The notes under the pieces: generated by a model | Told to the model about the DNA's origin: nothing | Seen by the model: the letters and a program-made list of their open reading frames with translations, nothing else | The model's database searches: none | Shown here: positions 1 through 5,060 of the stretch, piece after piece | Layout of the letters: every line of letters begins with the position of its first letter | Numbering within the stretch: position 1 is the stretch's first letter | Translations under genes and position numbers: made by a program | DNA from: JAGPUQ01 sp036677085 | Lineage (GTDB): Bacteria > Pseudomonadota > Gammaproteobacteria > Pseudomonadales > Porticoccaceae | DNA length: 5,060 bases | Direction of reading: 5' to 3' | Assembly: GCA_036677085.1 (NCBI GenBank) | Contig: JAKFFI010000041.1 | Span: 1-5,060 of the forward strand

Positions 1-81
1 AACGGTGCCTGGAAACTGAAGGTGCAGGATGTCTATTCGGGCGACACCGGCTACATCAACAGCTGGAACGTCACCTTCTGA
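1..81 (+). CDS. C-terminal end of a P-domain (Homo B) secreted protein, probably a protease (partial)
   Basis: Only the last 26 codons and the TGA stop (79-81) are in the window; reading frame 1 is open from the first base. The residues GAWKLKVQDVYSGDTGYINS followed by WNVTF match the closing strands of the proprotein-convertase P domain, whose family end typically reads G-x-W-x-L-x-V-x-D-x-x-x-G-D-x-G-x-x-x-S-W-x-x-x-F. In bacteria this beta-sandwich is usually attached to the C-terminus of secreted subtilisin-like (S8) or other proteases, where it helps secretion or folding and may be removed. That the missing part is a protease is inferred from the domain and from the two protease genes downstream; the catalytic domain lies outside the window. 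A strong terminator follows 32 bp after the stop, so this gene probably ends its transcript here. Confidence 0.82.
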   Translation, partial: NGAWKLKVQDVYSGDTGYINSWNVTF

Positions 82-113
82 TCGCCGCGACCATTACCCC
101 CTGATGGACTTGC

Positions 114-142
114 GACCCCGGCCCTGCGCCGGGGTCTTTTTT
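114..142 (+). terminator. Rho-independent terminator after the P-domain gene
   Basis: A perfect 9-bp GC-rich stem (114-122 GACCCCGGC pairing with 128-136 GCCGGGGTC) encloses a 5-nt loop CCTGC and is followed directly by six T residues (137-142). It lies 32 bp past the TGA of the upstream gene, so it separates that gene's transcription from the M4 protease gene. Confidence 0.93.
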
Positions 143-275
143 GGCCTGCTGCAGTACGAAGGGGGTACTTCGACTGTTGCACGGGTGGCCAGGGAGGGGG
201 GCAGGTGGCCGGAGGACGCATTCATTTGCGTTCATCCAGCGGCGCTTCCCCCGGTGGAAACGCGCTCGATTCCCC

Positions 276-291
276 GCATGGACAGCCATGC
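276..291. repeat. Inverted repeat over the candidate -35 box
   Basis: GCATGG (276-281) and CCATGC (286-291) are exact reverse complements separated by ACAG, and the candidate -35 hexamer (279-284) lies inside. The geometry would suit a dimeric regulator's operator, but a 6-bp arm is common by chance, so this is only suggestive. Confidence 0.3.
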
Positions 292-308
292 TTCAGCCCG
301 ATTATGCT
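279..308 (+). promoter_or_regulatory. Possible sigma-70 promoter for the M4 protease gene
   Basis: TGGACA (279-284, five of six matches to TTGACA) and TATGCT (303-308, four of six matches to TATAAT) are separated by 18 bp. Transcription would begin near 315, leaving a 5' leader of about 140 nt. This is a by-eye match in high-GC DNA and could be fortuitous. Its position between the upstream terminator and the start codon is right for a promoter. Confidence 0.3.
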
Positions 309-423
309 GGCTGCGCATCATGGCGGAGCCGTCCCGGCTTCGGCCACGCCTGCACTGTACGCATCAGCACCGTGGCGATTCGGGGGTCCGGTTTCGTCGT
401 ATACGGTCGCTGCACTGACGATT

Positions 424-437
424 GCCGCGATCGCGGC
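424..437. repeat. Perfect 14-bp palindrome just upstream of the M4 ribosome binding site
   Basis: GCCGCGATCGCGGC is identical to its own reverse complement. It ends 7 bp before the GGGGA ribosome binding sequence (445-449). It could be a protein binding site, or could pair within the mRNA close to the ribosome site. High-GC genomes produce such palindromes more often than others, so function is uncertain. Confidence 0.45.
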
Positions 438-444
438 TGGATAT

Positions 445-449
445 GGGGA
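445..449 (+). promoter_or_regulatory. Ribosome binding site of the M4 protease gene
   Basis: GGGGA lies 8 nt before the ATG at 458. The only nearby upstream ATG (443) runs into TAG after four codons. This supports 458 as the start, and the start is immediately followed by a signal peptide. Confidence 0.65.
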
Positions 450-457
450 CAATTTAG

Positions 458-2689
458 ATGTCGATAATCAACAAGCCATCGATCAATGTGAGCCTCCTGG
501 CCGCAGCGATTGCATCCGTGACCTTTTCCGCCCAGGCGGCGACCCAGGTCGATCTCCACAGGGAAGACGTCCGTCTCATCAATGCCCAGTACCGAGCGGC
601 GAGCAAGACCATGGGCACGCCCGCCACGCCGCGCCTGAAGCATGCCGAGATGCTCGGCCTGGATGCCAATTCCAGCCTGAAGGAACTGAGGGTGGTGCGC
701 GACAGCGACGGCGATGTCCATTATCGATACCAGCAGCTTTATCGCGGCGTTCCGGTCTACGGAAAACATGTCGTGGTCAGCGAGAGCAAGGGCGGCGCCC
801 TGCGCAACCTCTATGGCCGGATGATTGGTGACCTCGGCCAGGACATCCATTCGGTCTCGCCGAAAATCACTCCTGCGCAGGCGCTGTCGGCAGCCAAGAA
901 AATTGCCTTCGGCAACCGCGTCATGTCGCTGCGCATCGAGCGCAGGAACGTGCAGAAGGTGATCTACGTCGATGGCAAGGGCCGCGCAAAGCTCAGCTAC
1001 GTGGTGGAGATGTACGCCGACAGCAGCAAGGGTGGTCACCCGACGCGCCCTTACGTCATCGTCGATGCCAATAGCGGTCGCATCCTCAAGCATTGGGAAG
1101 GATTGACGACGAGTGAAATCGGCACTGGTCCCGGCGGCAACGTCAAGACCGGCCAATACGAATGGGGCTCGGGCGGGATCTATGGGTTCCTCGACGTGAC
1201 CCAGAGCGGCGCCACCTGCACCATGAACAACGCCGAGGTTAAGTCGGTCAACCTCAACGGCAGCACCGGCACCAGCACCACCGCCTATTCCTACAGCTGC
1301 CCGCGCAACACCTTCAAGACCATCAATGGGGCCTACTCGCCGATCAACGACGCCCATTACTTCGGCAGCGTCATCCAGGACATGTACAACGCCTATACCG
1401 GCGCCAACGCACTGACGTTCCAGCTGATCATGCGCGTGCATTACGGCACCGCGTACCAGAATGCGTTCTGGAACGGCTCGTACATGACCTTCGGCGACGG
1501 CGGTAGCACGTTCTATCCGCTGGTGAGCGCGGACGTCGCCGGGCATGAGGTCTCGCACGGCTACACCGAGCAGCACTCGGGCCTCGAATACTTCGGCCAG
1601 TCGGGCGGCTTGAACGAGTCCTATTCCGACATCGGCGGCGAAGCGACCGAGTACTTCTGGAAGGGCAGCAACGACTTCAAGGTCGGCGAAGAGATCTTCA
1701 AGTCGCCCACCGGGGCCCTTCGCTACATGGAGCACCCCTCGGACGACGGCGTCTCGATCGACAGCGCCAATGATTTCACCGGCGACCTGGACCCGCATTA
1801 CTCCTCGGGCCCGCCCAACCGTGCGTTCTTCCTGCTGGCGCATACCGCGGGCTGGGATACGCCGAAGGCGTTCAAGGTGTTCGCCAAGGCCAATGGACTC
1901 TATTGGACCCCGGACACCAACTACTACGAGGCTGCCTGCGCCCTGGAAACGGCCGCTGGCGACCTTGGCTACACGGTGGCCGATGTCACTGCTGCGCTCG
2001 CCGGGGTCGATATCGCCTGCGGTGGCGGCGTCACGGATGGAGGCGTGCTCACCAAGGGCGTGGCCAAGACCGGGCAGGCCGTTTCGGCGCCGAAGGAACT
2101 CATGTATACGATTGCCGTGCCCAGCGGGGCGACCAACCTGACGTTCACGCTCTCCGGCGGCATCGGCGACGCGGATCTCTACGTCAGCAATGGCTTCCCG
2201 CAATACGGCGAATACGACTGCCGCTCCCTGAACAACGGCAATGCCGAGAGTTGCGTGATCGCCGCCCCGGCGGGCGGCACCTACTACGTTAACGTGAAGC
2301 CGTATCTGCCGGTCAGCGGACTCAGCGTCAAGGCCGACTACACCGGTGGCATCGATCCGAGCGGTGATACCGATGGTGGCGCGCTGGTCAATGGCACGAC
2401 CGTGACGGGTATCACCAAGACCGACGGCTCGGTGACCTATCACCTCGATGTGCCCGCCGGTTCGACCAGGTTGCTGTTCACCGCATCGGGCGGAACCGGC
2501 AATGCCGACATGTACGTCAAGCGCGGCAGTGCCCCGAGCGACGTGGCTTTCGATTGCCGGCCGCTCAAGGCCGGGAATGCCGAGGCCTGTGGCTGGAACG
2601 TGCCGCGCCCGGGCACCTACTACATCAAGCTCAAGGCCAATCCTTCGTTCGATGGCGTCAGCTTGAAAGGCGAGTTCCTGGCGCATTGA
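458..2689 (+). CDS. Secreted M4 (thermolysin/vibriolysin-like) zinc metalloprotease with two C-terminal PPC domains
   Basis: A 743-residue prepro-enzyme predicted to cut peptide bonds in extracellular proteins using one zinc ion. Residues 1-27 form a Sec-type signal peptide, with probable cleavage after SAQA. Residues about 60-110 resemble the FTP propeptide (GVPVYGKHVVVS) and about 135-212 the PepSY propeptide. The mature enzyme probably begins near residue 219, before GTGPGGN. The catalytic domain (about 222-521) has the family's substrate-binding NAFWNG (335-340), zinc motif HEVSH (363-367, catalytic Glu364), third zinc ligand Glu387 in GGLNESYSD, and His447 in DPHYSSG as the likely transition-state stabiliser, so it looks active. 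Cys254/281 and Cys494/521 fit the disulfides of vibriolysin-type members. Two PPC beta-sandwich domains follow (about 526-628 and 636-743); these are often removed after type II secretion. The gene is upstream of and co-directional with an M28 aminopeptidase gene. It is intact; the exact substrate preference cannot be read from the sequence. Confidence 0.95.
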   Translation: MSIINKPSINVSLLAAAIASVTFSAQAATQVDLHREDVRLINAQYRAASKTMGTPATPRLKHAEMLGLDANSSLKELRVVRDSDGDVHYRYQQLYRGVPVYGKHVVVSESKGGALRNLYGRMIGDLGQDIHSVSPKITPAQALSAAKKIAFGNRVMSLRIERRNVQKVIYVDGKGRAKLSYVVEMYADSSKGGHPTRPYVIVDANSGRILKHWEGLTTSEIGTGPGGNVKTGQYEWGSGGIYGFLDVTQSGATCTMNNAEVKSVNLNGSTGTSTTAYSYSCPRNTFKTINGAYSPINDAHYFGSVIQDMYNAYTGANALTFQLIMRVHYGTAYQNAFWNGSYMTFGDGGSTFYPLVSADVAGHEVSHGYTEQHSGLEYFGQSGGLNESYSDIGGEATEYFWKGSNDFKVGEEIFKSPTGALRYMEHPSDDGVSIDSANDFTGDLDPHYSSGPPNRAFFLLAHTAGWDTPKAFKVFAKANGLYWTPDTNYYEAACALETAAGDLGYTVADVTAALAGVDIACGGGVTDGGVLTKGVAKTGQAVSAPKELMYTIAVPSGATNLTFTLSGGIGDADLYVSNGFPQYGEYDCRSLNNGNAESCVIAAPAGGTYYVNVKPYLPVSGLSVKADYTGGIDPSGDTDGGALVNGTTVTGITKTDGSVTYHLDVPAGSTRLLFTASGGTGNADMYVKRGSAPSDVAFDCRPLKAGNAEACGWNVPRPGTYYIKLKANPSFDGVSLKGEFLAH
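2033..2341 (+). other. PPC domain 1 of the M4 protease
   Basis: Residues about 526-628 form a bacterial pre-peptidase C-terminal (PPC) beta-sandwich, shown by LTFTLSGGIGDADLYV, DC-R-x-L and GGTYYVNV. The Cys588 to Cys599 spacing is the same 11 residues as in the other two PPC domains of this window. It is only about 40% identical (by-eye alignment with two single-residue gaps) to the PPC domain that follows it in the same chain. Confidence 0.85.
2363..2686 (+). repeat. PPC domain 2 of the M4 protease, near-copy of the M28 PPC domain
   Basis: Residues 636-743 align without gaps over 108 residues to the last 108 residues of the downstream M28 aminopeptidase. By direct count 76 of 108 are identical (about 70%). 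Shared blocks include GDTDGGAL, SGGTGNAD, FDCRPLK and KLKANPSFDGV, and both proteins end in AH. At the DNA level a 20-nt stretch is identical (2633-2652 and 4432-4451). Cys700 and Cys711 probably form a disulfide. Confidence 0.9.
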
Positions 2690-2704
2690 TGGAGTTCGGA
2701 CCCG

Positions 2705-2729
2705 CGCGGCAGGATCAAGTCCTGTCGCG
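2705..2729 (+). other. RNA hairpin 15 bp after the M4 stop codon
   Basis: CGCGGCAGGA (2705-2714) pairs with TCCTGTCGCG (2720-2729) around a 5-nt loop TCAAG. Nine pairs are Watson-Crick and one is G-U; a further G-U pair (2704/2730) can extend it. No T-run follows, so it is not a classical terminator. It may protect the 3' end of the upstream mRNA or help attenuate read-through. Confidence 0.6.
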
Positions 2730-2746
2730 TGGCAGCGATTGTTGAC

Positions 2747-2787
2747 GGCAGGGCAATTCCGGCAAGCGGCGTTGCCCTGCCTGCTTT
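2747..2787 (+). terminator. Second intergenic hairpin, possible weak terminator
   Basis: GGCAGGGCAA (2747-2756) and TTGCCCTGCC (2772-2781) form a perfect 10-bp stem around a 15-nt loop. TGCTTTC follows, which is only a poor T-tract. It could terminate most M4 transcripts while letting some reach the aminopeptidase gene, or act only as an mRNA-stability structure. Confidence 0.45.
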
Positions 2788-2854
2788 CAGGCTGTAGCCG
2801 TTACATGCGAGCGAAACGACATGTCCCGTCGGCATCCGGGGCGACCATCAGTTT

Positions 2855-2860
2855 GGGGAG
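2855..2860 (+). promoter_or_regulatory. Ribosome binding site that fixes the M28 start at 2866
   Basis: GGGGAG lies 5 nt before the ATG at 2866. The earlier in-frame ATG at 2821 has no comparable purine-rich site and would put 15 arginine- and proline-rich residues in front of a good signal peptide. The 2866 start is therefore preferred. Confidence 0.8.
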
Positions 2861-2865
2861 AAGCC

Positions 2866-4488
2866 ATGAAGTTCCCGGCAGTGCTCAAAGTTGCGGGGAT
2901 GTCGGCTGCCCTGCTTGCCGGCCAAGTGGCCGCGCAGGACCTTCCGAACGACCCTGTGGCCCGGTCGGCTGCCGCGCGGGCCGAGGATCCGCTTGCGCCG
3001 GTTTACCTGGTCAGCTCGCGCGATACCTATTCCAAGGCAATCCAGGCAATCCCGCACCAGGCCAGCAGCCGCCGGGACGGTGCCGGGCGCAGCCTGGTAC
3101 TCTCCCAGATCAAGCAATACCAGCTCCCGATCGTCACCGAGGCGATCCATCGGGTCGAGAACCGCTGCGGCGGTTTCTTCGCCTTCGACAGCCTCGCCCG
3201 GGCCGAGCACTTCATCCGGTCGGACAAGACGGCGCAAGCCATGCGGGCGACCCCGCTGGCCTACACCATCGACAACCAGGCCACGGTCGATCCGTGGTTG
3301 CCGCAGGTCGCCGAAAGCGCCATCGCGGCGACCATGGACCAGCTTTCCGCATACCGCAACCGCTATTACGCCAGTTCCCATGGCCTGGCCGCGGCGCAGT
3401 CCATTCGTGATCGTTGGCAGGCGCTGGCGAACGGGCGCAGCGATGTCACGACGACCCTCTTCACGGCATGCACGAACTGCTCCACCCAGCCATCGGTGAT
3501 CCTGACCATCGCCGGCTCCGACCTGGCCGATGAAATCGTCGTGCTCGGCGCGCACCTGGATTCGATCAATGCCGGCGGCGGCGGCAACGAGCAAGTGGCG
3601 CCGGGCGCGGACGACGACGCCTCCGGCATTGCCACGCTGACCGAAGTGCTCCGGGTGGCGCTGGCCGGCGACTGGAAGCCAAGGCGCACCGTCATGTTCA
3701 TGGGGTACGCGGCCGAAGAGGTCGGGTTGCGTGGATCCAACGCCATTGCCAGTGCGTTCCGGGATGGCGAACGGAACGTGGTCGGGGTACTGCAACTCGA
3801 CATGACCAATTACAAGCTCGGAACCGGCGTCGACATGCAGCTGATCACGGATTATTCGAACGCAGGGATGAAGCAGTTCCTGGGCGACCTGTTCGATGCC
3901 TACCTTGCGCCACTGGGCCTCACGAGGGGGCGCTACACCTGCGGTTACGGATGCTCGGACCACGCTTCATGGGCCAGCGCGGGATATCCGTCGGCGATGA
4001 TGTTCGAGGCTGGCGACGAGAACGGGGATTATTTCCCGTACATCCATTCCGCGGACGACACCGTGGCCAACATGGGTAATTCGGCTGCCAACAGCGCCAA
4101 GTTCGCCAAGCTGGGACTCGCCTTCCTGGGCGAGTTGGGCAAGACGGTCCTGCCCGACGGCGGGGACACCGATGGCGGTGCCTTGGCCAATGGCGTGGCC
4201 GTGGATGGGATCGGCAAGGTTGACGGTTCGATCACTTTCCACATCGCAGTGCCTGCCCGGTCCACGAAGCTGACGTTCACGATCTCCGGCGGGACCGGCA
4301 ATGCCGACCTGTACATCAAGCGCGGCGGCGTACCGACCGATGTCGTGTTCGACTGCCGCCCGCTCAAGCCCGGCAATGACGAAACCTGCGGATTGCTCGT
4401 TCCACGCGCGGGCACCTACTACGTCAAATTGAAGGCCAATCCTTCGTTCGACGGCGTCACGCTGAAGGCCGGCTACCGGGCGCATTGA
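2866..4488 (+). CDS. Secreted M28 zinc aminopeptidase (Aeromonas/Vibrio leucyl aminopeptidase type) with C-terminal PPC domain
   Basis: A 540-residue prepro-enzyme predicted to release N-terminal, mainly hydrophobic, residues from peptides outside the cell. Residues 1-23 are a signal peptide with likely cleavage after QVAA or nearby. Residues about 24-131 form a propeptide, and the mature enzyme probably begins near NQATVDPWLPQV (137-148), which matches the mature start of the Aeromonas enzyme. All cocatalytic two-zinc residues are present: His230 and Asp232 (GAHLDS), bridging Asp250 (PGADDDASG), Glu284 and Glu285 (YAAEEVGLRGS), Asp312 (LQLDMTNY) and His394 (YIHSADDT). Cys359/Cys363 in TCGYGCSDHASW match the family disulfide. 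An extra Cys202/Cys205 pair (ACTNCSTQPS) precedes the core. A PPC domain fills 433-540. The gene lies 176 bp after the M4 protease gene on the same strand. No convincing separate promoter was found, so read-through or an unseen promoter is possible. The enzyme appears intact. Confidence 0.94.
   Translation: MKFPAVLKVAGMSAALLAGQVAAQDLPNDPVARSAAARAEDPLAPVYLVSSRDTYSKAIQAIPHQASSRRDGAGRSLVLSQIKQYQLPIVTEAIHRVENRCGGFFAFDSLARAEHFIRSDKTAQAMRATPLAYTIDNQATVDPWLPQVAESAIAATMDQLSAYRNRYYASSHGLAAAQSIRDRWQALANGRSDVTTTLFTACTNCSTQPSVILTIAGSDLADEIVVLGAHLDSINAGGGGNEQVAPGADDDASGIATLTEVLRVALAGDWKPRRTVMFMGYAAEEVGLRGSNAIASAFRDGERNVVGVLQLDMTNYKLGTGVDMQLITDYSNAGMKQFLGDLFDAYLAPLGLTRGRYTCGYGCSDHASWASAGYPSAMMFEAGDENGDYFPYIHSADDTVANMGNSAANSAKFAKLGLAFLGELGKTVLPDGGDTDGGALANGVAVDGIGKVDGSITFHIAVPARSTKLTFTISGGTGNADLYIKRGGVPTDVVFDCRPLKPGNDETCGLLVPRAGTYYVKLKANPSFDGVTLKAGYRAH
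4162..4485 (+). repeat. PPC domain of the M28 aminopeptidase, near-copy of M4 PPC domain 2
   Basis: Residues 433-540 match M4 residues 636-743 at 76 of 108 positions with no gaps. Cys497 and Cys508 keep the 11-residue spacing seen in all three PPC domains. The DNA copies differ at many synonymous and some nonsynonymous positions, so the duplication or exchange is not very recent. Confidence 0.9.
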
Positions 4489-4509
4489 GCCCGGCATCGT
4501 CCGGATGCT

Positions 4510-4860
4510 CGCCGGTCGCCGAAGCGGCTGGCGTCCACATGCCTGCGCACGCACGCCGCGGCCACCTCCGGCAAGCGCAACTCCGGGTCGCGGATCCGGC
4601 CGCGCCTCGCGACGTGGACGCTTGGTGGCCGCGATTGCACTGCGCCCACCGCGATGCGATGCCATGTAGAAATCCCGCCCGGCCACGAAGCGCGTCGGGT
4701 TCAACTCGCCAATGAGGGTGGTGGATTCTCGGGAAACGCTCGCCCGCACCTTGGTTGTCTCGACCATGATGTGGGTGCCGTGGCTGAACAGCACGTGGTA
4801 CGCGTGCTGCGCGTCGATGCGTGCGCATCAGTTCGCGGTCGGCGGAATCGAGATGAGCCA
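4510..4860 (-). pseudogene. Possible decayed gene fragment, product not recognised
   Basis: No intact gene fills 4489-4938, but the minus strand shows consecutive coding-like blocks in different frames, each rich in G or C at the third codon position. From upstream to downstream they are: AHLDSADRELMRT (about 4858-4820); a block open from the TGA at 4828-4830 down to about 4633, containing QHAYHVLFSHGTHIMVE and NPTRFVAGRDFYMASHRGG; and a third containing RIRDPELRLPEVAAACVRRH (within about 4620-4515). Two frame changes would join them. This looks like a frameshifted remnant, but I cannot assign a family, and high GC can imitate coding bias. The third frame runs into the 3' end of the M28 gene before it meets a stop near 4473. 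The rest of the region holds nothing else I can name. Confidence 0.35.
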
Positions 4861-4918
4861 AGTCTCTGCATAGTATCGGAATCGCGCCAACGCGGAGTCC
4901 GCCCGCACTGGAGCGCTG

Positions 4919-4934
4919 GGCGCGGTTACGCGCC
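4919..4934. other. Short hairpin between the convergent ends
   Basis: GGCGCG (4919-4924) and CGCGCC (4929-4934) are exact reverse complements around GTTA. It lies 4 bp past the stop of the minus-strand DUF488 gene, where a terminator would be expected, but neither strand has a real T-run after it. It may be a weak terminator or chance in GC-rich DNA. Confidence 0.3.
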
Positions 4935-4938
4935 TTGG

Positions 4939-5060
4939 CTACCGCAGCAACCCGCGCAGCAGCAGCGCGTGGTTGTGGGCCTCGTCGTGGAAGGCGTAAA
5001 GCAGGGTGATGCGCTGCCGTCGCGCCAGGCTGCGCAGGCCCGGCAATGCGGGGTTGGCGC
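4939..5060 (-). CDS. C-terminal end of a DUF488-family protein (partial)
   Basis: The minus strand encodes 39 residues ending at TAG (4939-4941), and the gene continues beyond the right edge. The segment ITLLYAFHDEAHNHALLLRG has the typical end of DUF488 (YeaO-like) proteins: a beta-strand of the L-L-Y type, an acidic residue followed by E-x-H-N, then a helix with A-x-x-L. Third positions are strongly G/C, consistent with real coding. The biochemical role of DUF488 is not established; members are small cytosolic proteins of about 110-180 residues. The gene is convergent with the protease pair, so it is a separate unit and probably unrelated in function. The fragment is short, but the conserved pattern is clear. 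Confidence 0.75.
   Translation of the reverse strand, partial: ANPALPGLRSLARRQRITLLYAFHDEAHNHALLLRGLLR

Larger units (their letters stand above)
143..457 (+). other. 315-bp leader before the M4 protease gene, no convincing gene
   Basis: This stretch between the terminator and the M4 start has short overlapping open frames on both strands, but none has a recognisable product or a supported start. It is judged to be a promoter and 5' leader. Two local structures stand out and are listed separately: a promoter-like pair with an inverted repeat at 276-308, and a 14-bp palindrome at 424-437. A leader this long could hold regulation of protease expression, but no known riboswitch or small RNA is recognisable by eye. 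Confidence 0.6.

Noticed and set aside
302..2686. 794-residue open frame on the minus strand opposite the M4 protease gene
   Set aside because: It lies exactly antisense to a gene with complete M4 motifs. Long antisense open frames are expected opposite GC3-rich genes, and its residues (rich in A, G, R, H and V) show no recognisable domain.
2742..2770. TTGACG at 2742-2747 as a -35 box for the M28 gene
   Set aside because: No acceptable -10 hexamer is found 16-18 bp downstream, and the hexamer overlaps the first arm of the 2747-2781 hairpin.
2821..2865. Upstream in-frame ATG at 2821 as the M28 start
   Set aside because: No good ribosome site, and the 15 extra residues would precede a normal signal peptide. 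The ATG at 2866 has GGGGAG at proper spacing.
2848..3963. 371-residue open frame on the minus strand opposite the M28 gene
   Set aside because: Shadow of the aminopeptidase gene; no domain, signal or plausible ribosome site seen.
4476..4494. CCGGGC/GCCCGG inverted repeat across the M28 stop codon as a terminator
   Set aside because: Only a 6-bp stem with no T-run, partly inside the coding sequence; likely chance in GC-rich DNA.
3967..4794. 275-residue minus-strand open frame running from the downstream region into the M28 gene
   Set aside because: More than half is antisense to the PPC and catalytic coding sequence. Only the part above about 4633 looks coding-like, and it is reported as a possible remnant instead.
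1..5060. CRISPR arrays, tRNA or rRNA genes, insertion sequences, attachment sites
   Set aside because: No regularly spaced short repeats, tRNA-like folds, terminal inverted repeats or transposase motifs were seen by eye on either strand.

Overview
The window is high-GC with strongly GC-biased third codon positions. It carries genes for secreted, multidomain proteases. The combination of a P-domain protein tail, a vibriolysin-like M4 protease with PPC domains, an Aeromonas/Vibrio-type M28 aminopeptidase and a DUF488 protein suggests a gammaproteobacterium, most likely of the Xanthomonadaceae/Lysobacter or Rhodanobacter type. This placement is an inference from gene content and style, not from a marker gene.

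Layout: 1-81 is the last 26 codons of a gene ending in a P (Homo B) domain, followed by a textbook rho-independent terminator (114-142). A 315-bp leader (143-457) holds no convincing gene, but has a possible sigma-70 promoter with an inverted repeat over its -35, and a perfect 14-bp palindrome just before the ribosome binding site. 458-2689 encodes a 743-residue prepro-thermolysin-family (M4) zinc endopeptidase with two C-terminal PPC domains. A 176-bp spacer contains two strong RNA hairpins. 2866-4488 encodes a 540-residue prepro-M28 aminopeptidase with one PPC domain. 4489-4938 lacks an intact gene but contains shifted-frame coding-like stretches on the minus strand. 4939-5060 (minus) is the C-terminal end of a DUF488-family protein, convergent with the protease genes.

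How they work together (inference): the endopeptidase cuts proteins outside the cell and the aminopeptidase trims the resulting peptides to free amino acids. Both have Sec-type signal peptides, removable propeptides and C-terminal beta-sandwich domains typical of type II secretion substrates. The most informative oddity is that the last PPC domain of the M4 enzyme is about 70% identical, without gaps, to the PPC domain of the neighbouring M28 enzyme. It is only about 40% identical to the other PPC domain in its own chain. This points to domain duplication or gene conversion between the neighbours. I see no new defence, mobile or RNA system here.
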